Origin: Paulownia fortunei
Taxonomy: Eukaryota; Streptophyta; Magnoliopsida; Lamiales; Paulowniaceae
DNA: 64,000 bases
Assembly (NCBI GenBank): GCA_019321725.1
Contig: CM033109.1
Coordinates: forward strand, 20,429,993-20,493,992
Direction of reading: 5' to 3'
Within the stretch, counting starts at the first letter, position 1. Each line of letters starts with the position of its first letter. Made by a program: the position numbers and the translations under genes. This document shows, in pieces, positions 25,426 through 38,335 of this stretch. The notes below the pieces were generated by a model. It was not told where the DNA came from. It made no database searches and saw only the letters and a list, made by a program, of their open reading frames with translations.

Positions 25426-25911
25426 TGATGGGGATAATGAATGGTGTAATTGTAAAGACTATATTGCCCTTAATAATGGATTAAAATTACTAAAAAAAGG
25501 GGTCTGTTAAAGAAAATTTTGTACATAACTGACCCGAGTCCGACCCGAATGGAGATCCTAGTTCCTAGTCACACACATTGTCCACTTTACACTGTCTTGA
25601 CTTTGCCATGTGTGCTAGCTTAAACCTATAAATAGTTCTACTTGGTCTTCGTTATAAGTAGATGTCATTTATCATACTTAAAAATTCTCACCCTTAAATT
25701 TTCTCTTTCGTTTTCTCTTATTCTGAGATTTTACTTTGGTATCGAAGGGTTATAGCTAGGGGCCACTTCAGCAAGATAACGAGGTCTTTGAGCTCTATGA
25801 CAAGGTTAGGAAACTCAGTTAGATCTGTTGATCCCACACGAACCACCCGTAGAGTTCGAGATCTAGATAGTACATAGTCCATTCGAGGCTCCACTTCTCT
25901 AATCCAGATCA
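25426..25911 (+). repeat. Second (shared) LTR of Retand-type element
   Basis: It matches 22098-22537 throughout, with a fuller middle. It ends CCAGATCA and, unlike a normal 3' LTR, is followed directly by a primer-binding site and further internal sequence of the same family. It therefore serves as 3' LTR for the left copy and 5' LTR for a right-hand partial copy. Confidence 0.78.
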
Positions 25912-26876
25912 GTTGGCACCGTCTATGGGAATCGAACCCACCACCATGTGTCCCCACCATTATTAGCAAAACCACAAGAGTCAGAGCCCCTGTACTTGTA
26001 TTTGGAGTATTGGATAATGTAGTTAGCTTAGTTCTAGTACGAAATGCGGGAAACTCTCAAGAGCCTGTATACTATGTGAGTAAGATATTGTAAGGAACAG
26101 AAATTAGATATTCTGAGATTGAAAAAGTAGCCTTTCCTTTAATAGTCACTGCTAGAAAGTTGTGTATTTACAATCTCATCAGATTGTGGTCCTTACTTCT
26201 CAGCCATTAAAACAGATCATGTCTAGGCCAGAGGCATCAGATGCTCGGTGAAATGGTTTGTAGAGGTGGGTGAGTTTAATATCTACTATTGAGCTCAGAC
26301 CGTAATAAAGGTCCATGTCCTTGCTGATTTCATGGTGAAGATGACTTTGAGGACAGATCTGACCCCAGTTACAGATTGTTGGATCTTGCATGTGGATGGA
26401 TCGGCTAACATGGTGGGGGAGTTGGGGTGTTGTTACAAGGACAGGAGGATATGGAGTTCGAGTTAGCAAAGAATTTAGAGTTTAAGGTTATTAATAATAA
26501 ACCAGAATATAAGGTTCTGCTGGCAAGGTTGGAAAGTGCAATCCAATTGTAAGTACAATCATTGAATGTTTACATTAATTCACAGTCAGTAGCAATGCAG
26601 GTTACAAGAGTAAATGAAACCTGAAAAAGATCTTTAGCTTAATACATGAAAAAAGGTAAAGAAGTAAATGACACAATTTCAGATGTGCAAAATACATCAG
26701 ATCCCAATGGAAAAGAACGTTCGAGCAGATACCCTGACCAAAATTGCCAGCATGATAGCAAGTCTGAAGAGTGCAAAGTAACTTTGTTGGTAGTGGATCG
26801 GCAAGCTGTCGGATCGGCAGAAGGATCGCAAACGTTAAAAGCATCAAAGCATAATAATGTCTTAGCATTTGTGTAG
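25912..26876 (+). pseudogene. Second, internally deleted Retand-type copy (PBS plus RNase H region)
   Basis: GTTGGCACCGTCTATGGGAA (primer-binding site) is followed by about 75 bp of leader. The sequence then jumps to the end of reverse transcriptase and RNase H: EPVYYVSKIL near 26060, then EIRYSEIEKVAFPLIVTARK. A second ribonuclease-H-like region follows (LEFKVINNKPEYKVLLARLE near 26475). A last open stretch of 76 codons (26646-26876) precedes the loss of homology. Gag, protease, integrase and the right LTR are absent. Confidence 0.72.
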
Positions 26877-27045
26877 AGTTAATTCGAGCTTCAGAGTGTT
26901 GAATATTTCTTCAAAGATGTATCTATTTTAGTTGGTTTCCACATAATTTATTGTTTGTTTCAATTACTAATAACGTAATTATAATAAATGAAAGACGCAT
27001 GTTAAAATTTAGTAAATGAAAGACACGTATTAAAATTATAGAATA

Positions 27046-28033
27046 CAGTAAAATTTTGATAAATTAATAACCATGATTAAATTATAAAAACTCCAATTTT
27101 GATTGGCCCAATATACTAAATTAATAATCTCGTTAAATATATAAAATAATAATTTTGTTTCAAATTCTTTAGGACCCAATAAAATTTTAAATTAATAAAT
27201 GATAAAAAATCTATAATTCATTATTAAAGTATTTTTTTATTAATAATTTCTATTTTCTCATTTCAACTTTTTTTAAAAAATATGCATCCAAAGTCTTTTA
27301 TTTTTTCTTGTACCTAAATTGAACTCATTGGTCTCATTGGTGTTTAATTTTTGGTGTTTCTATTGACAGACACTTTTACAAAGAAAGACTCCTCTTGTAA
27401 ACACTCTTATCACTCTTAGTCTGAAGAAGATTACAACTGTATTCGTTGTGTGTTATAAAGAGAACCTCCAATACTGAAAAGAAACTTTTAACAAAGCTTA
27501 TCTGCCTAAAAATGATTAGATGCTCTCATTGATATTCAACATTCTTAGGGAGTTCTCAGCCTCTTCAAATCGACTTCAGCGCTGGAGAAGGTTTTGAATT
27601 CCTTGCACCCATTTCTGTTTATGAACTTTGTTCTTGCACTTGAACTCCAACGTTTTTTTTATTTTTTTCAAATGAGAAACCATGGAAAAAAAAGATAAAA
27701 ACTTTAATGCTTTAGTGTCTTAAAAAAAACTAATGACACAGAAATAATACTTTTTTTTTTAATAATATAATGATAACTTTTGCAATTCTCTATGTAGACG
27801 TATTAAAATGTGCACACATACCATTATTTGTCTTATTTATAAGTTTTGCATTAACTTTGGTAAAAGAAAATATATATGTACAAAAATAATTAGAACATAA
27901 AACCTTTCATAAATTAATGAATTATTAATTTATTGGTAATTAATAAATTATTTATTCATCTATAAATAAATAACCTTTTTAAAGTAATATATTTCTCTAG
28001 GTCCAACAATATTCATTTATAGAGATTTTATTA
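27046..28033. mobile_element. Pogo/Emigrant-like (Tc1/mariner) element, decayed
   Basis: The left end reads CAGTAAAATTTTGATAAATTAATAA, preceded by TA (27044-27045). The right end, read on the minus strand, is TAATAAAATCTCTATAAATGA. Both resemble the CAGTAAAACCTCTATAAATTAATA ends of plant Emigrant/Lemi elements. Additional TTAATAAATTA-type strings lie just inside both ends. The ~990-bp interior has no convincing transposase; 27370-27660 is GC-richer and might be a transposase remnant. Confidence 0.6.
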
Positions 28034-29257
28034 TCATTGGATTGTAGTACACTTGCAATACTAAGGTCTCGATTACTTTATATTATTAAGCTAGATTTAT
28101 TAATTTATTTAACCCAATTCAATGTATACATTTGTTGATGGAGGCCCATCTGATATCAAGAAGCCCAGTTCTATTTTAAATTTTCTAGATTGTAGGCTGA
28201 ATATGAATCTCATTTAAGAGGTAGTATTAAATAATCCTGCAAAATCCACTAGAATTGCTAGTGAGCGCGAATTATCTAATTTATCCCTAAACTTCAATTT
28301 AAAATTACAAGATTTATCATTCTATCCAAATAAACAAATTACAACATATATCCCCATTTTTTTGGCCTTTGCTCAACGATGGAAACAACTTTCTGGAAAA
28401 CAAGCTCATCTTCATCATGGCGGGGAATTTCAGATGGAAAGAGAGGAGGAGAAGGCGGTGGCATTGGCATGGAGGTGGCAAGGGAAGATATTGGAAAGAG
28501 GTTGAAAGAAAGAGGGAATGAAAGTGAGGGTTTTGGCATGTGGAAGAGAATGGCATACGGAGGAGGATGGTGGCGGGGGTGGGATCTTCCAAGGGTGGTC
28601 GGGCTGGTCATGGTGGGTTGGGGTTGCGGTGGTGGAGATTGGGCTGAGATAGTGGGTTAGAAGTGGCAATGGTTTGGGTGGAGTTGGTTGGGGTGGGAAA
28701 GAAGAAAAAAAGAAAAAATTGAAGATGAAAAAAGAAATGGAAAAAAAAAAGATTAAGTATTTTCTCGGTTAAATATTACTTTGAATTGTTTAGGAGGATA
28801 ATTAAAATATGAGAAATAATTTAGGAAAAAAAGTACATTTTACTCTCCTAAAAAAAAATCCTATTTATTATCATAGAATGTTTCTATTCTTTATTATTGT
28901 GATTTTTTAACGAAGTTCAACTCCGCTTTAGATGAAAAAAGAAAAAAAGGAAGGAAAAAAAAGATTGGGTTGTCAACTTCAAATGTGTACTTTATGACAA
29001 CTTCACCACTTGAAATTTAATTTTGGGAAAAAGATTGTACTTAAAATTTTTATTTTAAAATATATAGTAGCTCAATAAATTCAAAATAAACATATTTTTC
29101 TTATCATTGCTCAAGCCATTATATTGATAATCTTAAATAGCAAAATTACACGTATTAACTAACACTAAATTAAAAAGATGAGGTCGAAATGTTTTTCTAG
29201 TATAATTTTGGCCTCAGATTTAGATGATTCGATTTAGGTCACATTGCAGGATTGGGT

Positions 29258-29299
<42 letters not shown>

Positions 29300-30452
29300 A
29301 ATGAATTCTACAAATTTACTAGGATTGATTCGGCATTTATTGAAGAAGTCTGTGAAAATGAATGGTGAAAGAATTTTTTTTAAAGAAATTATTTATTTTT
29401 CCATATTCTGATTGATTCCATAAATAGCACATGCTTACCTCATAATAATCCTACTAAATAAATTATTTACAAGAGTATTACAAAATGTAAAATAACTATT
29501 GAATGTTTATTTTTTCACTTTCGTAGTTCTTGTTATATGCATTTTAATAACTATATGAAAATGCATGAATAGTCATTTATTTTTAATATATTTTATTATT
29601 AAACTTATGAATACAAGATAAGTCACTTTGATATTAAATAACTTGGTAAATTACAAAGTACAAGATGGATTTCAAATTGCTTTGTAAATTTATTTGGTTG
29701 TTTATACATATTTATATTGTTGGTTAAAAATATTTAAAATGAATGTATTTTTTTAATTTTAACATCAAAATATATTTAAGATATTTGACAGTTCATACAT
29801 CTATATGGTTTTATCGTTTTAAAATGCATAAAATAATATGTGTATAAACATTAATTGCCTTTCGAATTAAATATTTTCCTTTCGAGGTCATTTAATTGAT
29901 TTTTTAATTAAAAACCTTGGCAAATATACTCAATTTTTTATACTTACCTAAACTGTTTTTCTTTAATAAACTAATAAATTTTTTAACTCTTTTTAACTTG
30001 CCTAAACGTCTTTTTCCCTTCCAATAAAGGGTATTTTAAGAATTCCACAATAGCCACATTGTCAAGGGTAAATGGGTCAATTTCCCAGCTATTAAGGGCA
30101 ATATTTAAATTGATGATGAGTACTAACTGCGTCAACTTTTCCATCCATTAACCGTTAGTCTAGGGAGGCAAATATCACCTTAGTTAGTTTAGGGGGTGAA
30201 TGCGATACATTAGGAAGTTCACGGGAGTAAACTATATTAAACCCTTTAAATCATTTTATAACCTCCTATGTTATAAAATATTTTTGGAACTTTGACAATA
30301 TTAGATTTTATTTCTAAAATTATATTTTTTAAGTGATTGAATAAATTTAAATTATGTAGTTTATAAGGTGTTATTGATAGCTTTTTCATAATTTATATGG
30401 TCAAAGTAAAAGAGTTTGTTAAAGTTTCACAATTAAATTAGTTTCTTCCTAC

Positions 30453-30483
<31 letters not shown>

Positions 30484-33388
30484 TCAGGAACTTATAAGAT
30501 ATTAACATCATATTTTTGGAGCTTATTAAGCATTTTTTTTCAGATTTTTTTGTCAAACACTCTAAAGCATCTTACAAGCTCTTAAATAATTTATAATATA
30601 TTTTAATGATTTTAAGGAGAAAAGTAAATATATAAGAGGAATAAAATATAAGTGGATGTACAAAAAAAGGGAGTTGCACTTCACAAAATGATGGAGGTAC
30701 TTCGCTTTAAATTTTTCAGTGAGACAATATTGTTGTAGTTTTATGTACCTAATATTATACCTTTCAACTATGTGATTGATAAGTTCATGCAAAAATTTTT
30801 TTTTATCTAATTTATAAATTATTGCGATCAATAAAATTAAAATAATTATTGTACCAATCAAGTTCAAAGGTCCTTCCTTTGTCATTACCTATATTTTTTT
30901 AATTTCTTTAATACCAAAATTTTCTAATATATATATATATATATATAATCTAATCTTTGTTGTCTTATTATATATTTTAAAATTTGATCTTAAATTAGTT
31001 ATTAGCATATTGATTTTTTTTTTAACTCACACCCACCCATACATTAGAGTTAAATCTTTGATTTTCCATACAAAGATAAGAGACAGTAACACCAGACCAA
31101 ATAGCGAAATAATATTGGATGTTTTTCCTTTTGTTGTAAATGCTAAACAAGATGCTAAAAATTAATATTAAAAATATTGGGCAATTTTAATTTTAGAGAA
31201 GTAATCTAGTGTTAGGAGATCGTCATCAAGCTTTTTCCTCACATTTCAATTTTAGAGTTTCCTTAATAGATAAAGAAAAAAAATTAAAACTTATAATATA
31301 TGATATCTTTCTTCAATGAATGTCATAATTTCATAAATATTTTTCTAACATTGTTATCCTCTTAAAATTTTTAAAAAATATCCTTCGTTTATATTATTTC
31401 CCTCCCTTCATAAGGCGTTTTTAAAATTTTCTTCATTATAAAAAAAATAACTGGCCAGAAAAATGTTCCACAAAAAATAAAGCTAGAACAACGACAAGTA
31501 AATTTAAACATTTTTATAGTTGAATTGTTGGGGGTAAACTATAATATGAGTATTCTTATATTTTAATCCAGCATTTATTTGTATAAAGTAGTTGAAAAAT
31601 AAGAGCTCATTTTTACTTACATTTTCAGAATCCATCTTTTTATTTTTTATTATTTGAAAATTCAGAAATATATTTACTTTACTCACTTTTCATAAAAAAG
31701 CTCTACTTTTTATTTTCAACTTTTCAGACAAAACTAAATATTGAAAATGCTTCGTTCCTATAACCCATATTTTGTCAAGTAAGAACAACACAATTGATGT
31801 TTGATATGATCTTCCACTACTTTATTAAGAGTAATTATTAAAATTATTTTTAATTAAATAATAATTTATCTTTCTATCATCATATGATCGTCTTGACATA
31901 AAAAAATATAATTAAATCTATAATAAATTAATTATATTGTTCATCCCAATATTACATGACTTAAGAAATATAAAAAATGTATGAGGCCCGCAAGTTGTGA
32001 GTCTTATATTAAAATATTACTATTATACGAAAGTTTTTTTTTTAAAATATTAAAATCAAAAACAATTTCAACAAAAAAATTTACTTTTTTCTTACATGGA
32101 AACACATAAGCAATTTTTTTTTTATTTCCGACCTTATAAAATTAGCATTTAGATCAAACTAAACTATACACATTTTTATTTTACATAAAAATCAAGTAAA
32201 AATATTTTCACCTGAAAATGTTAGAAATAAAAATACATTGAAAATAGGATACATAGACAAACTAGCTCTAACATTTTAATTCTAGTAAATGAAATAAATT
32301 TTAAGTGTCTGAGAAACTCTCTCTAATTATCTTCGTATTCGTTTTCCTATTTTAATTCAAAAATAATATTTTTCTGTGTTCTGACATAGAATAAGAACTA
32401 AATTTTGATACGCTATTTTCTAAATAAAGTGTCAACAAAAATAAAAGTTGCTGACGGATATCTCTTCCTACAGTTTTATGGGCCTTACAAGTCACTGAAA
32501 ACAAGGCCCAGTATGTGGACTTCATTTTATGTACCAAACAAGGAGAGGCGCATTATTTATGTGTGTCTAGAAATATGGATATAAATGAATTCAGTTGAGT
32601 TAAAAATGTTATTGTTCAAACTTTTTGAATTTTTATCAAGATTAAAAAATTATATTTGAACTCAATTTAATTGTTATTGGAGTCAATTTAATTGTTTCAG
32701 ATATGAAAAAAATAAAATTCCAGGAATTTTATCTGATACAAATGTGAGATCAAAATGGTGAAACCTCAGCACGCCTAATACTGATTGGCATTTGGTGGAA
32801 ATTTTTAACCCATACATCATAAGTGGGCCAGTAAATTAGATGGTTTTTCCCATTCCTGCCACCAGAGCCCAAACACTTGATCTTAATTGAGACACCACAA
32901 CTTCTCACAATTGACGAGTTTAGGAAAAACAAACTCTTTTACATTATTTTAAATAAACTTCGACAATATTAGTGAGTTCATGCACAAATAATTTTTCATA
33001 AATTAAATAAGATTTTTAATTTCCAATTATTAGTTCTCTCAAAAGAGAATATATATATATATATATATATATATAAAGAAACTATTTGAAATTGAACTGA
33101 GGGGGAATGCTTTACAAATTTGTACCACACATTCTTAATATAGTACATTAGTTCCTCTCTTCTACCTCCATTACTCTCGTAGATAAATATTTTCTTTCCT
33201 TTTTGCCCCTTCATTAATTTAAATTTTTTACTTAGTATAGCATTGTTGGGTTTTATTGGAATCTTCATAAAATAGTCATTTTTTTGGGTCATTTTGAGTA
33301 TACTTATCACCCATTCATCTTCAATATTACAATCAAAATATGGAGAATTTGTTTGGTAACTTTGGAACGTCTTTAGAAGTTTGAGGTA
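28034..33388. other. Long AT-rich spacer, no gene supported
   Basis: 28370-28700 is a purine-rich, GC-richer block whose open frames overlap on both strands (93 and 79-91 codons) and give low-complexity Pro/Ser/His or Gly/Trp/Arg peptides, so I do not call a gene. Microsatellites are TA at about 29261-29295, 30931-30949 and 33049-33075, and TTA at about 30459-30483. The repeat-like part around 29900-30245 has phrases often seen in dispersed plant repeats (GTAAACTATATTAAACC). Nothing else could be assigned. Confidence 0.55.
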
Positions 33389-33393
33389 ATTTT

Positions 33394-33839
33394 TGTTTAG
33401 AAAATGGACAAACATTTTTGATCAAAAAAATGTGTCTAATTTAGATAATTGTCAATTAAGGTGCATAATCTAATTTCTTGCTTAATTTCTTGTCTAAATT
33501 CCACCAATCTATATTTTGAAGTCTATATAAACCCTCTTAACTTTCATTTATAGTGCATCCTAAAATTAGAGAAAAAGAGAGAGTTTGGGAGAAAAACTTA
33601 AGAGAAAGCTTGTGAAAGAATTTCGTGAAGAAAAATTCATGTGTGGGTTGTGGGTTGTGAGTTGTAAATATTGTAAACACTTTATATATTTTCTCCTTTT
33701 AGTAAAACGATCTGCAGTAGGTCCAGAGATGTAGACATGATTGGCTGAACTCCGTTATTAAATTTATATGTGTTACTTTTGTTGTTTTTTCGCATTCTCA
33801 CTAATCCGATTTATCGAAATTTTTTATAATTTCCCAACA
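33394..33839 (+). repeat. 5' LTR of copia element
   Basis: It starts TGTTTAGAAAATGG and ends TTCCCAACA (446 bp). A TATA box, TATATAAA, lies at 33524-33531. Confidence 0.9.
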
Positions 33840-33841
33840 AC

Positions 33842-33854
33842 TGGTATCAAGAGC
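33842..33854 (+). other. Copia primer-binding site (initiator tRNA-Met type)
   Basis: TGGTATCAAGAGC lies 2 bp behind the 5' LTR. It matches the usual TGGTATCAGAGC complement of initiator tRNA-Met except for one inserted A. Confidence 0.8.
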
Positions 33855-33902
33855 AAGGAATAGTAAGAACAATTCGGAGGAAGTCAGATTCGAGTGGGAG
33901 CG

Positions 33903-34720
33903 ATGGCCGCAGATAAACGGAATGTGAAACTCGAGAAATTTAATGGCGTAGATTTTGGATTCTAAAAACTACAGATAGAGGATTATCTGTATCAAAAAAG
34001 TTTGTATCAACCTCTCTTAGGGAAGAAGCCAAAGATTATGAAGGAAAAAAACTAGAATCTTCTAGATAGACAAGTCCTCGAAGTTATTCGATTGATGTTA
34101 TCCTGCAATGTTGCTTTCAACATAGCAAAGAAAAAGACCACGACGGGTCTTATGATGGCTCTCTCTAGTATGTATGAAAAACCATTTGTCTTAAATAAAG
34201 TTCACTTAATGAGACGTTTGTTCAATTTGCGGATATGAAAGGCGCATTGGTAGCTCAACATTTCAATGAACTTAACACAGTCACAACCCAATTGAGTTAA
34301 GTTGGAATTGAATTCGATGAAGAAGTACGAGCATTGATACTTTTGTCTCTCTACTAGAAAGGTGGAATGCTACTGCCACGGCTGTGAGTAGCTCGTTGGG
34401 AAGTAATAAGTTAAAATTTGATGATGTTTGTGATCTAGTTCTCAGTGAAGAGATCTTACAGAGAGAGTCGGGTAAATCATCAACTTCTTCAGTTTTGCAT
34501 ACAGAGTCAAGAGGAGAAATTTAACCAGAGAGAATGGACATGGAAAATCAAACTACCGAGGTAGATCAAAGGACAAGAGGTCCAAATTTAGGAATCCCAG
34601 TAATTCTCATAGCTTAAAAACCATTAAGTGTTGGAATTGCGGAAAGACTAAGCACTACAAAAATCAACGCAAGAATGCACCGAAGGACCAAAAGGTGAAT
34701 GCAGAGGTAAATATCACTTC
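33903..34720 (+). pseudogene. Copia gag pseudogene
   Basis: It starts MAADKRNVKLEKFNGVDFGF and then runs into stops at several places (the first at about 33963). The nucleocapsid zinc knuckle is visible near 34630 as CWNCGKTKHYKNQR. The fourth metal ligand, a cysteine in the CX2CX4HX4C motif, is replaced by arginine (CGC instead of TGC). Gag normally packages the element RNA; this copy cannot. Confidence 0.85.
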
Positions 34721-37700
34721 CACCTCAGGAGGAGATGATGCGTTCATATGCTCTTTAGAGAGCAAGGAGAATTTTTGGGTGTTAGACTCTGGAGCATCAT
34801 ACTATGCTACTTCGCAGAATTTTTTTTTCGAGAGGTATATCCTTGAAAACCTTTGAAAGGTATATCTTGGTGATGATCAACCGTATGCTATTATTGGCAA
34901 AGGTGTAGTGAAGATTATGTTGAACGGGTCTGTTTAGGAGCTGAAGGATGTTAGGCATATCCCTGACCTAAAAAAGAACTTAATCTCAGTAGGGCAGTTG
35001 GCTAGCGAAGACTATACTATAATCTTCCATGGTGATGATTGGAAGATTTCAAAGGGCGCAATGACCGTTGCTCGAGGCAAGAAGAGTGACACTTTTTACA
35101 TAACAACAAGGGCACGTTGTTTGATTGTAGTTGCAGCATATAATGAAACTCCAAATCAATGGCACCAGAGGCTGGGTCACATGAGTGAAAAGAGGATGAA
35201 GATTATGCACTCGAAAGGAAAACTTCTAGGTCTACACTCAGTTGAGATAGACATGTGCGAAGATTGCATATTTGGAAAGCAAAAAAGGGTCAGCTTTCAA
35301 ACAAGTGGAAGAACCCCAAAGAAGGAAATGCTAGAACTTATTCACTTTGATATTTGGGGACCAACAACCATCTCATCCATTGGTGGAAAACACTACTTCG
35401 TGACTTTTATCGATGATCACTCTCGGAAGGTATGGATTTACTTTCTAAAATATAATTCTGAAGTGTTTGAGGCTTTTAGGAGATGGAAAGCTATGGTTGA
35501 AAATGAGACAGGTCTGAAGATTAAAAGGCTCAGAACTGATAATGGTGGTGAATATGAAGACACCAGATTCAAGAAGTTCTGGTATGAGCATGAGATAGAA
35601 TAGAGAGAACCATGCCGGGTACACCTCAATACAATGGTGTAGTTAAGCATATAAACCAAATATTAACAGAAAGAGCCAGAAGTATTCATATACAGTCAGG
35701 TCTACTGAAGCAGTTATGGGCAGAAGCAGTCAACACAACAACTTACTTGATCAACCGAGGCCCATCGGGTCAATTGGAGCACAAAATACCAGATGAGGTA
35801 TGGAGCAGAAAATAGGTAAAACTATCATATCTAAAAGTTTTCGTTGTGTAACATATGTGCATATTAGTAATCAAAGCAGAAATAAAGCTTGATCCCAAAT
35901 CCAAGAAATGCACTCTCATTAGCTATGGCGGGGATGAGTTTAGCTACCGTATTTTGGATGACGAAAATAAGAAGGTGATCTATAGCAAAAATGTGATTTT
36001 CAACGAAAGGGTGATGTACAAGGACATGCATAAAATAAACTCCAACGACTTAGTACAGAGTGAGCCAGTATTTGCATATGTAAATGTTGATGATGTCCTA
36101 GATAGTCCCATAACGGAGCCGATTGTAGCAAGTGCTCAACTAGAGGAAATTGTGGATAGAGCAGTGCACAATAGTCCAACACACCACAGTCTTCTACTCC
36201 AGTTCATGTAATGAGGTATTCTCGAGCTCATGTGCTTAACAGAAGATACATGAACTATTTGTTGTTGATTGATGGAGGGGAGCCTGAATGCTATGATGAA
36301 ACTTGTCAGACTGAAGATTCCAGTAAGTAGGAGCTTGCTATAAAAGAAGAGATGAAGTTTTTAATCTCCAACCAGACATGGAAACTAGTTAACTACCCAT
36401 GGGGAAGAAGGCACTTTCAACAAATGAGTGTACTGGGTGAAAGAGGAGCATGATGGTTCCAAGAGATACAAAGCTCGATTAGTTTTCAAAAGATTCCAGC
36501 AGAAGGAAGGAGTTGACTACACCGATATTTTTTTCTCTTGTTGTGAATCTCAATACTATCATATCAGTGTTGAGTATTATTGCCATTGAAGATCTTCATA
36601 TTGAACAATTGGATATGAAGACCGCATTCCTTCATGGAGACTTAGACGATGAGATATACATATACCAGCCAGAAGGTTTTTCAGAAAGAGGGAAGAAGAA
36701 CATTATGTGTAGACTTAAAAAGAGTTTGTATGGTCTGAAACAAGCCCCAAGATAGTGGTACAGAAAGTTTGATAGCTTCATACACAAAGAAGGTTTCCAG
36801 AAGTGTAACGCCGACTACTATTACTACTTCAAGAGATATAGGTCCAGTTATATCATTTTACTACTTTCTGTCGATGATATGTTAGTAACAGGTTCAAATA
36901 TGGATGATATCGAAAGATTGAAGCAATAATTGTTAAAAGAGTTTGACATGAAAGACTTGAGTCCAGCAAAGAAGATTCTTGGAATGAAAATCATAAGAAA
37001 TAAGCAAAGAGGGTTGTTACAGTTATCTCAGATAGAGTACATCAACCGTGTTTTGCAGAGATTCAAAATGGGCGACTCCAAGCCAGTCAGCACACCATTG
37101 GCTAGTCACTTTCATATATCCAAGGATCAGTCCCCTTAGACAGAGGAAAAAAGAGAATTCATGGCTAAGGTTCCTTATGCCACAACCATTGGAAGTTTGA
37201 TGTATGCAATGGTCTGCACGAGACCAGACATTGGCCATGCAGTGGGAGTTGTTAGCAGGTTTATGTCAAATCCAGGAAAAGCTCATTAGGAAACAGTCAA
37301 GTGGATTTTGAGGTATCTACGAGGCACTATAGAAAAATATTATACTTTGGAAAAGGAGAATTAAAAATACAAGGCTACGTAGATGCAGACTTTGGAGGTG
37401 AAGTCGATCACCGAAGAAGCACCACCGGTTATATATTCACTGTTGGAATTGCAGTTGTTAATTAGATGTCGCAGTTACAAAAGATTATCACTCTATCCAC
37501 TACAGAGACCGAGTATGTAGCAGTGACTGAACTCAGTAAAGAGATGATATGGCTTCAAGGTTTGTTAATTGAGTTGGGATTCAAGCAAGAGAAGAATGGT
37601 TTGCACAGTGATAGTCAGAGTGCGATACACTTGGTGAAAAATTCAATATTTCATTCTAGAACCAAGTATATTGGACTTCGTTATCACTTTATTAGATCTT

Positions 37701-37822
37701 TATTGGAAGATGAGGTGCTAATGCTAGAGAAGATCCAAGGAAATAAGAATCCAACATATATGTTGACAACGATGGTGGTTATCGACAAACTAAAGTTGTG
37801 TTCAACTTCAGTTGGCCTGTAA
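34721..37822 (+). pseudogene. Copia pol pseudogene (protease, integrase, RT, RNase H)
   Basis: The protease active site is VLDSGASYYAT near 34780. The longest intact piece, 34998-35603 (201 codons), holds the pre-integrase zinc region (WHQRLGHMSEKRM; CEDCIFGKQKR) and two integrase catalytic aspartates (FIDDHSRK, RTDNGGEYE). After a frameshift the third catalytic residue, expected as Glu after the TPQYNGV string, is Lys (VVKHIN). Reverse transcriptase starts at about 36590 (LDMKTAFLHGDLDDEIY) and the catalytic box reads SVDDM instead of YVDDM. RNase H carries STTETEYVAV and HSDSQSAIHL and stops at 37820. At least six stops or frameshifts are present. Confidence 0.9.
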
Positions 37823-37887
37823 GAGTAACAAGACCGAAAAGATATGCTGGATAGATCAAGGTGTGAAGACAGATTGAAATTAGTTTT

Positions 37888-37898
37888 AAGTGGGATAT
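37888..37898 (+). other. Copia polypurine tract
   Basis: AAGTGGGATAT directly precedes the 3' LTR start. Confidence 0.7.
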
Positions 37899-38330
37899 TG
37901 TTTAGAAAATGGCCAACCATTTTTGATCAAAAAATGAAGGGTGCCTAATTTAGGCAATTGTCAATTAAGGTGCATAACTTAATTTCTTGTCTAAATTCCA
38001 CCAACCCATATTTTTGAAACCTATATAAACCCCCTTAACTTTCATTTGTAGTGCATCCCAAAATTAGAGAATTAGAGAGAGTTTGAGAGAAAAGTTTAAG
38101 AGAAAGCTTGTGAAAGAATATCGTGAAGAAAAATTATTGTGTAGGTTGTGAGTTATAAGTGTTGTTAACACTTTGTATATTTTCTTCCTTTAGTAAAACG
38201 ATCTGCGGTAGGTCCGGAGACATAGGCACAATTAGCCAAAATCCACTATCAAATTTGTGTGTGTTACTTTCGTTGTTATTTCGCATTCTCACTAATCTTA
38301 TTTATTGGGAATTTTCATAATTTTCCAATA
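37899..38330 (+). repeat. 3' LTR of copia element
   Basis: It is collinear with the 5' LTR, starts TGTTTAGAAAATGG, and has a TATA box at 38022-38029. The terminal CA is mutated to TA (AATA versus AACA). Confidence 0.9.
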
Positions 38331-38335
38331 ATTTT

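Larger units (their letters stand above)
33389..38335 (+). mobile_element. Complete but inactive Ty1/copia LTR retrotransposon
   Basis: LTRs lie at 33394-33839 and 37899-38330, flanked by the 5-bp target duplication ATTTT (33389-33393 and 38331-38335). The order primer-binding site, gag, protease, integrase, reverse transcriptase, RNase H, polypurine tract is that of Ty1/copia. All coding parts are on the plus strand and are interrupted. The LTRs differ at many positions, including small indels, so the insertion is not recent. Confidence 0.93.

Noticed and set aside
28317..28670. Overlapping open frames on both strands in a purine-rich block
   Set aside because: Compositional bias removes stops on both strands, and the peptides are low complexity with no domain. 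It could be a repeat, not a gene.
30562..30885. 107-codon minus-strand frame with hydrophobic N-terminus
   Set aside because: AT-rich composition gives Ile/Leu/Tyr/Lys-rich peptides by chance. There is no homologous family and no conserved context.
33044..33075. TA microsatellite inside a 139-codon minus-strand frame (32996-33415) as a coding gene
   Set aside because: The frame runs through the microsatellite (YIYIYIYIYI) and into the copia LTR, so it is not a real protein.
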